Counted from the first letter of the stretch, positions 23,512 through 35,160 are shown. The stretch is DNA of 64,000 nt from Artemisia argyi (GCA_030686995.1 CM060681.1:165948833-166012832), one strand, 5' to 3'. The notes: generated by a model not told the origin, from the sequence alone. Translations and numbers: made by a program.

Positions 23512-23750
23512 TGTTGCTGAGATGCTACTGTGTGTGTGAATTTGAGGAAGAGTGAAACGGTTCGAGCCCTAAAAAATATTGAATTGGGGATTTTGGGTGG
23601 GTTTTATGAATTGAAGTTTTTCAAAGTGTTCCCTTAAGTGTTAGTGTTTGCATAAAGCCCCTCTTTGTATAAGTAAAGTGATAACGATCGAGGTTTTTAA
23701 GAATTGTTTTCGTTTTTGCAAGATTGTGATTGTAACACTAGATCGGGATC
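23512..23750 (-). promoter_or_regulatory. Presumed U2B'' 5' UTR and core promoter
   Basis: This is the whole space between the U2B'' start codon and the upstream MITE. The part next to the ATG (GCAACA before it, then GTGTGTGTGAATTTGAGG on the plus strand) is shared with the decayed duplicate, so the duplication covered the 5' UTR. I see no clear TATA box, which is common for housekeeping genes. Confidence 0.5.
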
Positions 23751-23753
23751 TTA

Positions 23754-24083
23754 CGCTCTGTTCCCGAGTATAAAACGGAAGAAAGAGAGATGGAGAGGAA
23801 AAACGAGTGAAGTAAAGAGGAGAGGAATAAAAAATATTTTTTTTTTATCTTGTGTTCCCGAGTTGAAAAGAAAAGAGAAGTAAGTAACAAAAAATGAGCT
23901 TTAAAATCAACTTCACTCAATTTCATCCTAATTTGAGAAATAAATTAGGAGAGTAATTTTGATGTAATTTACTACCCTTTACTTTCCTCTCCCCTCCTAA
24001 AAAATCTCTGGAACACAAACTTTTTTTATTACCATCTTAAACCTTTCTCTTTCACTCCAAAAAATAAACTCGGGAACAGAGTG
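23754..24083. mobile_element. Tourist-like MITE upstream of U2B''
   Basis: The TIRs CGCTCTGTTCCCGAGT and, on the other strand, CACTCTGTTCCCGAGT match at 15 of 16 positions. The target TTA is duplicated (23751-23753 and 24084-24086). An internal GTGTTCCCGAG repeats the terminal motif. The element lies about 240 bp upstream of the U2B'' start codon, so it is in or next to the promoter. Confidence 0.85.
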
Positions 24084-24086
24084 TTA

Positions 24087-26204
24087 AGATTCTACTATAG
24101 CGTCATTTTTTTAGTAGGCGTTGTAAACTTATGCAAATCAAAGCATTATTCTATATTATATATCATGAAATTATAATTAAAATTTATGATTATGAAGTGT
24201 TTAATACAATTACCATATTGTTTTTCATATTCTAAAAACTTAATACATAAATTTGTAGTTTTTTAGCTTAAAGTTTGAGAAAAGTAAGATTAGATCGATC
24301 GAGATCTTAAGATCATATGGTTAAGATCAGGATCCTATTAAGATTCTATCTCGCAAAATTTTTACTTAGGATCTTTGCTTTGTAGTATCGTAAAATCGTA
24401 AGATCCTAGAATCAGGATCCAGATCTTAACAACCATGATAACAATAGTTATTTTTGTGTTTTAGCGGGTCCAATTTTCGTTATTACAATTGCGGGAAAAT
24501 GTGGTCCACTGTTATTTTTTTGTGTTATGCTAATGTGGCACCTACTTTTCACGACACGGATGTTATTACATTCATCTTATAACGTTACCTTTATGATTCT
24601 AGTACATAAACACTATAAATTGAGTAGTCCGTCAGTGAAAACGTTAACTATAAAAAGTTAAAGAGCGTAGTGGATACACTTGAGATGTATGTGCATGTTT
24701 TATTGAGAGGCTAATTAGAATTCAAAATGTATTTAAAGAGTAATTTGGTTGTCGCGCATTGCGGCAGAGCCAATTTAAGTTTGATTTTCTTTCAGAACAA
24801 TTTTTATTAGTTCGTCTAGGTATTTGAAGAATGGATCGGGTTCCTCATTAGAGTCACGCTTGATCCATCGGTATATGGTGCATTGTAGCATAGCTAATTT
24901 ATAAAAGTAAATTAAATAATGGGGTCTTTGTTAGATAAAATATGAGACCAACCGATTTACATCATCTCACAATGTTATAACATGAGACAGAGACAATGAG
25001 ATACAAAGATTACTTTAAAATGAGCATTGCCAATCACGACAGTTTAGTTAAATGATTAAATTATGGAATGCTTTGTTGTTCAACAAAACTGATGTGCTAC
25101 CAAAACACAAACCTTGTTGTATCAAATGATGGTGCACTTTTGTGTGTCTACTCGCTTGTTTTTTATCTGCAAAAAAAAACTTTCTTTATGCATACAAACT
25201 TTGATTATACAAACACACTGAACTAAATATTTTCAGCCAAAAATTATGTACACCACCTTGATTACTACAAACATTGATTATACATGATTGTTTTACTTTG
25301 ATTTTCTTTAACTTTAACTAATGAGCTATATCTTCCTTGTGAAATAGAAATTCGCAAAAAGCCTAAACATGTCAACAAAGAAAGTATCAAATTCCGCTGA
25401 GGTACTTGTGGTTTTAGGCAAAATTCGTGTTTATGTATCAAATTTCGTTCATTTTCATCATATTAATATTAAGAGGCTTTCTTGCAGGCGAAAAGCAAAG
25501 TGTGCTCACTTGATAGGCCACTATGTCAGATACAATTCATAGTGTAAGTCTAAAATATACCTAAGTATCTGACTGCCCGTGTAGACTCGATTGCTACCAT
25601 TTAGATGTGGTAAATGGGTTGTCGTGCATGTTAATGGGTAGCCTTTTATTATAGTTCAAAAAAAGAAAATAATTGTGTGATTTATGTCTACCGAAGTTAA
25701 AAACTATTTACTTGGTATTTCTTCAATGTAACCTTCGCAATGGTTTCACATGAGGTATTTACACAACTATACTATATATATCATCTGTCATGTCTTGTAC
25801 TTTTCGTAGAAAGTTATAAATTGCAAGAAATCAACATAGCAATGTAGAATCTCTTGTTACGTACATGATTGGCTAATCTTGTGGCATTCTATCATTCATC
25901 ACCAAGTTGAGAAGTTTTAGTCTTTTGGAGACATTTATTCCAACTTTTGGATACTTTTTTTACTTATTTCCATAAACTTTTAGACCATAACAGATGAACG
26001 TTTAAATTGGGAATTTGTGCATCAATGAGAGTTTATTTAAGATTTTAGACCATAACAGATTCTATGATATCATGTTAAAGTAAAGAGAGGAATGGAAGAT
26101 TGTACAACGGCAGCATATGTTGGAGTTGTGCAGCCAAGACCAGAAAGAAATAATCCTTCACATGTTGTTATTTATCATAACCATTAGTTCATGAGGGAGG
26201 GCCA
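24087..26204. other. Intergenic AT-rich DNA
   Basis: No gene is supported. A stretch at 24290-24430 is dense in GATC and AAGATC motifs and partly self-complementary; it may be a decayed MITE. The remainder shows only AT-rich unique-looking sequence. Confidence 0.5.
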
Positions 26205-26525
26205 GAACTCGGTCATTACACAGGTTATCCTACAAGGTTTGAAAGGCTTCCTATTGTTCTTCACCCCATTCGTACTTCTTGTTCTTTTGGGTTAGGGAGG
26301 TGAGGGGCTTGGCAATCTTAGAGAAGTCTGTAATGAATCGTCGGTAGTAACCTACTAATCCTAAAAATCAGCGAACTTCTAACGGTGTTTTGGGGGCTTC
26401 CCAATTCTTCACTACTTCAATCTTGCTGGGATCCACATGAATGTCATCTTTGTTAACCATGTACCCAAGGAATTGTACTTCTTGTAGCCAGAATTCACAC
26501 TTTGTAAATTTGGCATACACTTTGT
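26205..26525 (-). pseudogene. Tekay-type reverse transcriptase fragment
   Basis: The minus strand encodes the end of a Ty3/gypsy reverse transcriptase (KCEFWLQEVQFLGYMVN, then [19 protein letters not shown] and [14 protein letters not shown]). Three stops sit where CGA, CAG and CAG codons fit the family. Both ends are broken: the right end runs into an inverted repeat, and the left end is lost in unrelated DNA. The sequence style is that of Tekay chromoviruses. It is not joined to the Tekay element at 56-59 kb. Confidence 0.8.
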
Positions 26526-26651
26526 ACCAGGGACTAGTTTTGTAAAACTTTGAAAGTTGGGGGACTGAAACTGCCAAATTTACGAAGGAATTGTACTTCT
26601 TGGCAGTTTCAGTCCCCCAACTTTCAAAGTTTTACAAAACTAGTCCCTGGT
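26526..26651. repeat. 51-bp perfect inverted repeat with 24-bp loop
   Basis: The left arm 26526-26576 and right arm 26601-26651 are exact reverse complements. The loop 26577-26600 repeats AAGGAATTGTACTTCTTG from the RT fragment at 26467-26484. The right arm is the proper start of the truncated LTR (GGCAGTTTCAGTCCCCC). The layout fits a template-switch repair or reverse-transcription joint between the RT fragment and the LTR. Confidence 0.85.
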
Positions 26652-27179
26652 CAATCATTTTAAAGAAAAGTCAAACCAAACCTTTTAAAAGTCAAATGAT
26701 AACACAAATGGTCTTTGGGTGAAATGATTTCAATAATTTACAAGATTGGTCCTTTAACTTTGAGTTTTTGGCAGTTTTGGTCCCTGGTGCTTTAAAAATT
26801 TTGAAAAATGCAAACTTTGGTCCTTGTGTTATTATGGTGTGGCAGGTTAAGTCCCTTGAAGCAAATTGGGAAAATGGCATGAGTGATCCTTGAAATTTCA
26901 GATTGTTGCAAACTTAGTCCTTGTGGTTCTACAATACTCAACCAAACGGACTTAATCCACAGCCCACCAATTAATGAAATCCCACCCAAGCCCAAATATC
27001 CACCCAAGCCCAATGCCTTTACCCTAATACATACGTACCTCCTTCTTCCCATTCAGTCAAACTGAATAAAAAATTACACAATCTCCATCATAAACCCCCC
27101 CCCCCCCCGTGACTGCATATGCCAAACACAACCATCACCATCCTCCCATCACTCTCTTACTCCATTCCCCAATCCCACT
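26601..27179 (+). repeat. Truncated long LTR, left part (U3)
   Basis: Phrases such as GGCAGTTTCAGTCCCCC, ACTAGTCCCTGG and GGCAGTTTTGGTCCCTGG parallel the solo LTR at 5812 from its position 5978 on, so about the first 170 bp are missing. It is interrupted after CCACT (27175-27179) by the outer Athila-type element and resumes at 43845. A C run lies near 27100. Confidence 0.65.
27175..27179. repeat. Target duplication CCACT of the outer Athila-type element (left)
   Basis: Identical to 43840-43844; both lie in the truncated long LTR. Confidence 0.9.
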
Positions 27180-28583
27180 TGATACGTGGGAATTGCACCA
27201 GGCTTTACCTCTCAAGGGATCTTGAGAAGCTTACAACCCCACCAGGCAGTGTACCTGATCGTTGTAGTATAGTATAGTGACAAGTACCGGGGGATTGATC
27301 GTTCAGCTTAGGAATAGTGTCGCTAGGATTAGAAAGCCTAAATACTAGTTCTAAAGGTGATGGATGATTCTTTTTGTGTTTTTATATTTTTTAGAAAGCA
27401 AGTTAAAATCTCGGGTTTTGGAAGAGTGGGCGGAATTAGTTGCTATTCAACTAACCCAATACTAAGATGCAATCAAAATAAAATACTAGAAATGAAAATA
27501 AACTAAATTATACTAATGTTGTGAGCAATATGTGGAGAAAATGTGTTTACTTAGATTTCACTACTCCCTAGACATCTTTTACATGTTAATTACTTGTTAT
27601 AGTTGCATGGATGACGAATTGTATTCCTTAATACCATTCATAGGGTGGCGCACTTAACTCCCCAATTCTATGAGCTCTTATCTCCTCCTATACCATACCC
27701 AGCACAACCATAGGGATTATAAACAGTGGCTCATGCATTAAATACAACCAATAAAGACCTAGTGCACATCGGTTCATGTTTCCTAAGACGTTCAAGCATG
27801 TTACCATTTGGAGATCTGCCAGTTTTCTTAAGCCTAACATCAAATTCATTCATCCAAAACAATTATAAACAAGTAATCAACACATAATTAACATCTAGGT
27901 TTCATTAGATCCAAGCAAACACAAGATAGATCTAGCCTAGCATGATGGAATTAAGACAAGAATAAGATATAGACAACCAACACATAGACATATTGATTGA
28001 ATTAAAAGAATACTTATCTCAATTACACATGAAAGGTATCAAGGGCTTAGAACCCTTGAAAAACCTGTAAAATTCGCACCAAGTTCGTACTTAGGGTTTC
28101 TCCAAAACTTCTCTCTTTTTTAATGTGAAAATTAGAAAACTATATATAGGAAATAGGGTCTGACGGCGTCAAGACAAAGCTTGTGACGCCGTCACCTCGC
28201 CACCAAAATAATTCTCGGACTGCCTTGATCTACTTTTGACGCCGTCATGTGTTATGCATTTCCAGGCCGTCATGAATTTTACTCTTGACGCCCTTTCTTG
28301 TGACGCCGTCAAATCTGTACTGGGTCGTCATGGAAATTACTCTTGACGCCGTCAGGATGTTGCTCTTGACGCCGTCACCTACTGTTCCCAGCAAGAAAAA
28401 TTAAGACTTTGGCGTTTTCTTCACTTTTATGCTCCAAAAACGTCCGAATTACTTCCTTTTCCAGATTTCACTCCCAAAGTACCTAAAATCACAAAAGGAA
28501 CGATTTAGGGCAATATTTGATCAAATAAATTCAATTTCGGGCTTAAATGACCCCCTAAAAGTGGTTCATTTTTCGCCTTATCA
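27180..28583 (-). repeat. 3' LTR of the outer Athila-type element
   Basis: 1404 bp, same length as its partner at 42436-43839. A polypurine tract (on the minus strand CTCAAGTGTAAGGG, then TATA) abuts it at 28584-28602. Its U3 contains six perfect TGACGSCGTCA palindromes next to a TATATATA box. Confidence 0.92.
28161..28377. promoter_or_regulatory. Six TGACGSCGTCA palindromes, outer 3' LTR
   Basis: Perfect 11-mers start at 28161, 28184, 28237, 28301, 28344 and 28367 (steps 23, 53, 64, 43, 23). The TATA-like CTATATATAG lies just downstream in LTR orientation, at about 28138-28150. Half-sites occur between them. The function is inferred from position only. Confidence 0.75.
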
Positions 28584-31178
28584 TATACCCTTACACTTGA
28601 GATTTGCTTGTCCTCAAGCAAATGCGCTTTTATTCTACTCAAAAGACAAGTTAAGGGTCATTTAACACTAATATAAAAGTAATTACAACAAATAATCGTT
28701 CCACTAAAGACCAATAGACAAGCACGGAGGTCATACACTAGCACCTCACAAATAGTGTTTAGATACTAACATCTCTCGGGTGTAATAAAGTATAGATTAC
28801 AATATGGAAACGGAAGATATCTCTCACTACCTGTCATAGCAAAATAGATTACCATAGGCTTGGGAAATGATCAAACCTCCACCACATGGCGTAAGCACCT
28901 AGGATAAACTATCAAAGAGGTCTTTTAAAGGGTTGTAACGTTAGGTGTAGGGATATGAAATACACGGTTTTGTTGGATAAAGGAAGTTTTACTGGTGGCG
29001 GGTTAACAATCTTGGTTAATTACATGTACAATATGGCGTTGCTAAGCCAAGACTAGACTCGACTTAAGCTAATAAATGAAAAATAACAAAAACATAAAAT
29101 GAACATAGAATAAAAAGGGATGGTAGTCCGTATGTTTTTTTCTCTTTTTCCTTTTTCTATTTTTTTTTCTTTTTTCTTGATTTTTTTGATTTTTTTTTTA
29201 TTTTTTTTATTTATTTATTTTTTTTTTGCATACACTCTTACCCTACCATCCAAAATAATACATCATAGGGAATGAATATTCCCCTTACACTTGAATCTTT
29301 ACATACTTTACATTAAACTAATCTAATGACTCGAATTAAGAAAATCAAAACACTTGGAGCACTTTTAAGATTAACGTACGTATGGGGGTAATAATATGAT
29401 GTTCTTCCCCATTACTCCATAAAATAAGTTATTACCCATGAGTCCCAATCGTCCCAAAATAATATGTACAAAGATATGACTCGACTTAGCAACCATGTAA
29501 TCAATTAGATAGTTAACTTAGGGTTTAACAAGTAACAATAATGCACTAAAAATGAGCGCATACACGGAAGGCTAAGGCGATTTGGGTGTACATTTAAGTG
29601 GGGTGTAACAAATTCTTCCTTTAAGTAAGATGCTTAAAGTTAGAAACGAAAAGATAGGCTCGGAAGGGTGTACTAGGGGTTTCGTGTACTAAAAATGAGT
29701 ACAACGCTAAGGGTGTGGGAAAAATTAGTTGACTTAACTAGCCAAGTAATATGACTTAAATGGTCAAGTAATTATGATACGGGTTTAACACAAGGGTGAT
29801 CCTAATGCCTCTTATCATGTAGTAAATACCACTACACGAATGTAGTCTCACTAGCGGTCTCGGAATGCATCACTAACGCAAGTTCTAGAATCTAAATGCT
29901 ACCGGTACACTCATAAGCACTAATAATGAATGCTTTTTCTATCAAATCTAAAGGCGAACCTCACATATTTGGGTGAAAAATTTTTCTGAAAGTACGGTTA
30001 TGTGCTAGTCATACAATCTCCTATCCATGAGACGCTTTATATGGCTAAAATTTCACTCCTAAATGTTGTAAAAAAATTTAAATTTGGCGCTAAAATTGTA
30101 CTAACAAGTATTTCTCATAGTTTTATTACACATCTACTATTAAACAAAACAAACTCAAGCGAAAGTGCATATGTAAGGTATCATCTTTTTACCCTCCCCT
30201 TACACTTAAGATGAACATTGTCCCCAATGTTCAAGTAAAGAATGTAAAAGTTAAAAAGTAAAAAGAATGAAATCAAATACTCCCCTGATTCGCTCGGTAT
30301 GGATAATAAGGTGGCCAGGTTAAATCTTCCTCCAAGAAAATGAACAATCAAAGCTTCCCTTCCAGAATGTAAATCATCTTCTTGTCAAACATAACCTGTA
30401 AATCCTGAAAAAATAGACAAAACAACCTCGCGTAAAATCGGCGGCATCCTATATAAGTTACTAAATCCTAGAAAACAAGATAAGATATAATGCTTGTGGA
30501 ATGAAGTTTGCAGATTTCCTGGAGATTATAAAACTTAATAATTCACAAAAACCATAAGACTCCGTTAGAAAAACAAAACCGGTAAAATTTCCAGATTTTT
30601 ACACGTGACGCCGTCAAGAGTTAACTCTTGACGCCGTCAGAAGTGACCTGCAGAAATTCTTATGTTAAGTTTCCGGAAAATTTCTGGAAAAACTTGGTAC
30701 TACTTCCTGGAAAATCCTGCAAAACTTCATTATGACTCAATACAAGCATTTGACTCTAACAAATACGAATACACATGTTCATTTAATATTGCGGAGAATC
30801 ATGATCGGTGTGTATCTTAAAAACATATTTGGGGTTTCCCCTTACACTTATCTTTTGCAAAAATACTTTTATGTGGAGTTAAGACTAGGCCAAAACAACA
30901 AAGTAAAGTATTTCCACTATTTAGTTTAGAAACATGATCAACCAACAATAAAAACAAAGCATGCATACGGAAGCAAATAACAAACAAACAAAAATAAAAT
31001 CACACAAAGCATGAAGAACGTCAACACAAGCACAATCAATTATTTCAAGTAACAATAAACATGAAAATAAAATTGTTCAAGGCCAACAGAGGCCGAATCC
31101 TAAACTATTACAGCATTAATTGTTTTGAATTACATGACCATCAATAAATTGTTCACAAATAACAGATATCAAGAAAGA
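28584..31178. other. Non-coding 3' region of the outer Athila-type element
   Basis: 2.6 kb without a supported ORF. It is the reverse-complement counterpart of 35974-38416 in the inner element. It holds a T-rich tract at about 29142-29228 and a palindrome pair at 30606-30639. The conservation between the two elements argues that the region matters for the element's life cycle, but what it does is not visible. Confidence 0.7.
30606..30639. repeat. Paired palindromes forming a 34-bp dyad (outer element)
   Basis: Two TGACGCCGTCA copies 23 bp apart enclose AAGAGTTAACTCTT-type sequence. The full 34 bp is itself a near-perfect palindrome; only the central base of each 11-mer mismatches. In RNA it would fold into one long hairpin. 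Confidence 0.8.
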
Positions 31179-32170
31179 TCACTGGGGAGGAGGACCGAAA
31201 CGGTAGTCGTAGCCAGGAGGGAGGTGCCCGGTGTACCCGTAGGGAGGGTAGTCAGTCTCACGGCCAGGGAATGGGTCAATCTGCAGGTGAGGCTCAAGCT
31301 GATCTCGGGTGGAGAGGTGCTGCATCTGGCGGATGGTGTGATCATACATCCAATCAAAGCGCTGGTCAGTGGTGGTCCGCCAGGCGTCCACCTGACCCAT
31401 CCAGGCACCCTGGTGTGCCTGCCAGTCTCCCCGACCCATGTGTCGGTAGTAGTCAGCTGTCCCCTCCTCATAACCCTGGAACTGATGCTGCTGGGGCCCT
31501 ACCTCCTCCTCATCAGGGCCCCCCTGCCTCATACCAGTTATAGGTCCCATTCCTCTCTAGCATCACGATGCTCATCTGCCTGAGGGATTTAGCCCTCACC
31601 ACCCTACAAGCCCCACAGTCGCTCAAGTACCCCAGGATCTGAGGAGTAAGAAGATCATAGGAACGAGCCAACCGGGTCACGAACATCCCCCCATACACCT
31701 TATCGATATCCCTCTCACCCACACTGGTCCTCAAATAACTAGCTACCCAAAATGGGATGTTGCAGTAAACATCCGCTGAAAAGATCGTGTACAGGTAGAA
31801 AAGATCTGAAGCAGTGACACGGTGAGTGGTGCCATGACGTCCTGACAGGCTGTATGTGATGCACCTGTGGACTAATCTAACTATGGGGTCCCTGATGGAT
31901 GCTGCCCCAGTAGTCGAGGCGTAAACCCCGTCCCCTATGGTCGGCCAAAAAGTGACACACCTCATCTCACTCCTCTGAGTCTCCCCATGCAACAACCTCT
32001 GCATAAAACCTCCATCAACCGCCTCCTCCCTAGCATACAACCCAATCCTCCAACCAAACTCAGTGACTGAACATGACCGCACTTCTCCTCCTAGCCTAAA
32101 ATAGATACTGGTGCCCCCCACATCCGTCCTAGCCTCAGCCTGATCAAAATGGAAGGTCGCAAAGAACTCC
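31179..32170 (-). pseudogene. ATHILA ORF, C-terminal part (outer element)
   Basis: This continues the ATHILA-family ORF that begins at 40129, after the inner element's insertion. It contains FRLGGEVRSCSVTEFGWRIGLY, FWPTIGDG, then SGRHGTTHRVTASDLFYLYTIF and GGMFVTRLARSYDLLTPQ, typical of the plant ATHILA ORF-1 family (Pfam ATHILA). A frameshift sits in a run of six G at about 31520; the other frame continues with an acidic and then Q/W/D-rich tail to the stop at 31179. The role of the ATHILA protein in the element is not established; it has been called env-like. Confidence 0.75.
32166..32170. repeat. Target duplication ACTCC of the inner element (left)
   Basis: Identical to 39835-39839. Taking out the element with one copy restores the ATHILA ORF frame across the junction. 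Confidence 0.92.
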
Positions 32171-33587
32171 TGATGAGGCGAAAAATGATCCGTTTTTAGG
32201 GGGTCATTTAAGCCCGAATCCGAATTTATTTGATCAAATATTGCCCTAAATCGTTCCTTTTGTGATTTTAGGTACTTAGGAGAGAAATCTGGAAAAGGAA
32301 GCAATTCGGACGTTTTTGGAGCATAAAAGTGAAAAAAAGGCCAAAGTCTTAATTTTCCATTCTGGGAACAATAGGTGACGGCGTCAAGAGCAAATCCTTG
32401 ACGGCGTCAAGAGCAAATTTCATGAATTTCCATGACGACCCAGAAGAGTTTTGACGGCGTCACATAGGAAGGGCGTCAAGAGTAAATGAGTCATGACGGC
32501 CTGGAAGTATATAAGTCTTGACGGCGTCAAAAGTGGATCTAGGCAGTCCGAGGAGTGTTTTGGCGGCGAGGTGACGGCGTCACCTAATTGGTCTTGACGC
32601 CGTCAAACCTATTTTTCTATATATAGTTTTCTAATTTTTCACATTTAAAAGAGAGAAGTTTTGGGAGAAACCCTAAGGACGATTTTGGTGTAACTTTACA
32701 GGTTTTTCAAGGGTTCCAACCCCTTGATACCTTGCATGATTAATCAAGATAACTGTTCTTCTAATTCAATCAATATGTCTATGTGTTGGTTGTCTATATC
32801 ATGTTCTTGTCTTAATTCTATCATGCTAGGCTAGATCTCTTTTGTGTTTGCTTAGATCTAATGAAACCTAGATATTGATTATGTGTTGATTACTTGTTTA
32901 TTCTTATCTTGGATGAATGATTTATATGTTAGGCTTAAGAAAACTGGCAGATCTCCAATTGGTAACATGCTTGAACGTCTTTAGAAACATGAACCAACGC
33001 GCACTAGGTCTTTATTGGTTGTATTTAATGCATGAGCCACTGTTTACAATCCCTATAGTTGTGCTGGGCATGGTGTAGGAGGAGATAAGAGCTTATAGAA
33101 TTGGGTAGTTATGTGTGCCACCCCATGAATGGTATTAAGGAATATGATCCGTCATCCATGCAATTATAACAAGTAATTAACGTGTAAAAGATATCTAGGG
33201 AGTAGTGAAAAATAAGTAAACACATTTTCTCCAATTACTGCTCACAACTTTAGTATAAATTAGCTTATTTTCATTTCTAGTATTTTATTTTGATTGCATC
33301 TTAGTATTGGGTTAGTTGAATAGCAACTAATTCCGCCCACTCTTCCAAAACCCGAGATTTTAACTTGCTTTCTAAAAAATATAAAAACACAAAAAGAATC
33401 ATCCCTCACCTTTAGAACTAGTATTTAGGCTTTCTAATCCTAGCGACACTATTCCTAAGCTAAACGATCAATCCCCCGGTACTTGTCACTATACTATACT
33501 ACAACGATTAGGTACACTGCCTGGTGGGGGTTGTAAGCTTCTCGAGATCCCTCGAGAGGTAAAGCCTGTTGCGATTCCCACGCATCA
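32171..33587 (+). repeat. 5' LTR of the inner Athila-type element
   Basis: 1417 bp, TG..CA. The six-palindrome array lies at 32376-32605, immediately followed by the TATA-like CTATATATAG at 32617-32626. A primer binding site follows the LTR end. Confidence 0.92.
32376..32605. promoter_or_regulatory. Six TGACGSCGTCA palindromes, inner 5' LTR
   Basis: Perfect 11-mers start at 32376, 32399, 32452, 32519, 32572 and 32595. The steps 23, 53, 67, 53, 23 read the same in both directions. The last copy ends about 11 bp before the TATA-like box. TGACG is the core bound by plant TGA-type bZIP factors, but the 3-bp gap between TGAC and GTCA is not the usual bZIP spacing. Confidence 0.8.
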
Positions 33588-33589
33588 AG

Positions 33590-33608
33590 TTTTTGGCGCC
33601 GCAGCCCG
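33590..33608 (+). other. Primer binding site of the inner element
   Basis: TTTGGCGCCGCAGCCCGGGG follows the LTR. It resembles TGGCGCCGTTGCCGGGGA, the complement of a plant tRNA-Asp 3' end, which Athila elements use; two or three positions differ. Confidence 0.65.
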
Positions 33609-33758
33609 GGGAATAGTTATTGTCTAGGGTAGAATTTCTTTTTATTAGGTCTACTTGCTAGATTCCTTTCTAGTAAGATTTTATTTTTATTTTTAGGTCT
33701 TCTTTAGTCTATCTTATTTCTTCGTGCTTTTGTTCGTAACTCTTTACCATCCGACATC

Positions 33759-35060
33759 ATGGAAGGTGGTAACATCTTTGAACCCGTCATCCCACCACAA
33801 CAAAACCCACCATTAGAACCCCTTAGGCCCCGAACCTTAGGAGAGTATTCCCAACCTAGCCACCAAGGCTACCGAAACACAATTGAGCTCACCGGAGCCA
33901 ATGTGACCCCCTTGCGATCCGACACCATCCGGTTGGTGCAAAGCGGATGTGCATTCCATGGACTTCGTTCCGAAGATCCAAACCAACATCTTAAGGACTT
34001 TCTCAAAATCGTAGACTCCATAGACCTAGATGTTGCAACTAGAGAGACTACCCGTTTACGCCTATTCTAATTCTCTCTACGGGATCAAGCTAGTCAATGG
34101 CTTGAGCGTTTACCCGCGGGATCCATCACCACATGGGATGATCTCACCACTCATTTCTTTGCTCAATTTTTCCCACCGGGGAGAACTACTAAGCTTAGAA
34201 ATGACATCTTGATGTTCCAACAACGTCAAAATGAATCTCTTTATGAAGCATGAACTCGTTTCAAGGACTTACTCCAAAAAGTCCCTCATCATGGCATAGA
34301 TCTTTGGCTCCAAGTCCAAATTTTTTATGACCATATCGACATCTCCACGAGGCGAGCCATTGACCAATCGGCCGGTGGTAAGCTACATGATCTAAGTGCG
34401 GAACAATCATGGGAACTCATAGAAGATCTTGCTCTCTATGACAACGAAAGTTGGAATGATCCCCGTGATTTGAACAAAACGGTCAAGGCAATATCTTTGC
34501 CTTCGAACAACTCTAGCACTCCCGACCGTAGGATCATGGAACTTGAGGACCAAGTCAAGTTTCTCATGAAATCTTACGAAGCTCCTAAGCCTTCAAGCCA
34601 AGTGAACAAAATCACTTCTTCATGCGAATTATGTAGTGGTCCCCATGACACTCGTGATTGTGTGGAACTCCCCGGAACAGCTTTCGCGGACTACGCATCC
34701 ACGCGTACCGACGAAGCGGGAGACAAGTGGTACACTTTCAAGCCCGAGCCAAACACTTACGGTGATTCATACAACCCCTCATGGAAAAATCACCCAAACC
34801 TTAGGTGGAAACAAAATCAACCTAATTCTTCCAATCCGCCTAATCGTTACCAACCAAACGGTCCACCATCCAACCGTACTTTCAACAACAATCCTTCTAA
34901 CAACTATGGTAGTACCAACAATCTTGAAGGATTGATGTCAAAGTTCATGGCATCTCAAGAAGCCCGCATAGCTAGGTTTGAAACCGAATTCAACCAACAA
35001 CAAACGGAGATGACCAACAAGATTGACAACTTGTTGAAAACCCTCCACGAAGGACACTAG
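33759..35060 (+). pseudogene. Athila-type gag of the inner element
   Basis: One frame runs from ATG 33759 to TAG 35058-35060 (433 codons), interrupted by TAA at 34068-34070 and TGA at 34251-34253. The outer element has a CAA and a TGG codon at the corresponding places. The Retrotrans_gag domain includes LRLF, FSLRDQASQWLERLP and the TTKLRNDILMFQQRQNES helix. A zinc knuckle C-X2-C-X4-H-X4-C (CELCSGPHDTRDC) follows near codon 290, then an Asn/Pro-rich tail. Gag would form the particle; this copy cannot make a full product without readthrough. Confidence 0.88.
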
Positions 35061-35160
35061 GGAAACCAATAGTGGAAGCCAAATTAAGGATCCCTCATCA
35101 TCCAAACATGTCCACTTTGTCAATGTTGTCACCATTAAGCCAATAGAAAAGGAGATAGAG

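Noticed and set aside
28161..28377. CRISPR-like or satellite array from the repeated TGACGSCGTCA motif
   Set aside because: The unit is too short and the spacing irregular; the array is confined to LTR U3 regions in a plant genome.
28429..28665. Plus-strand ORF and its copies at 43685 and within 31513-32304
   Set aside because: They are translations of the LTR ends of the Athila-type elements; the similarity among them is that of the LTRs.
30002..30214. ORF of 70 codons with a twin at 36838-37050 on the other strand
   Set aside because: The twin is there because the two elements share this 3' region in opposite orientation. No start context or domain, and no wider open frame.
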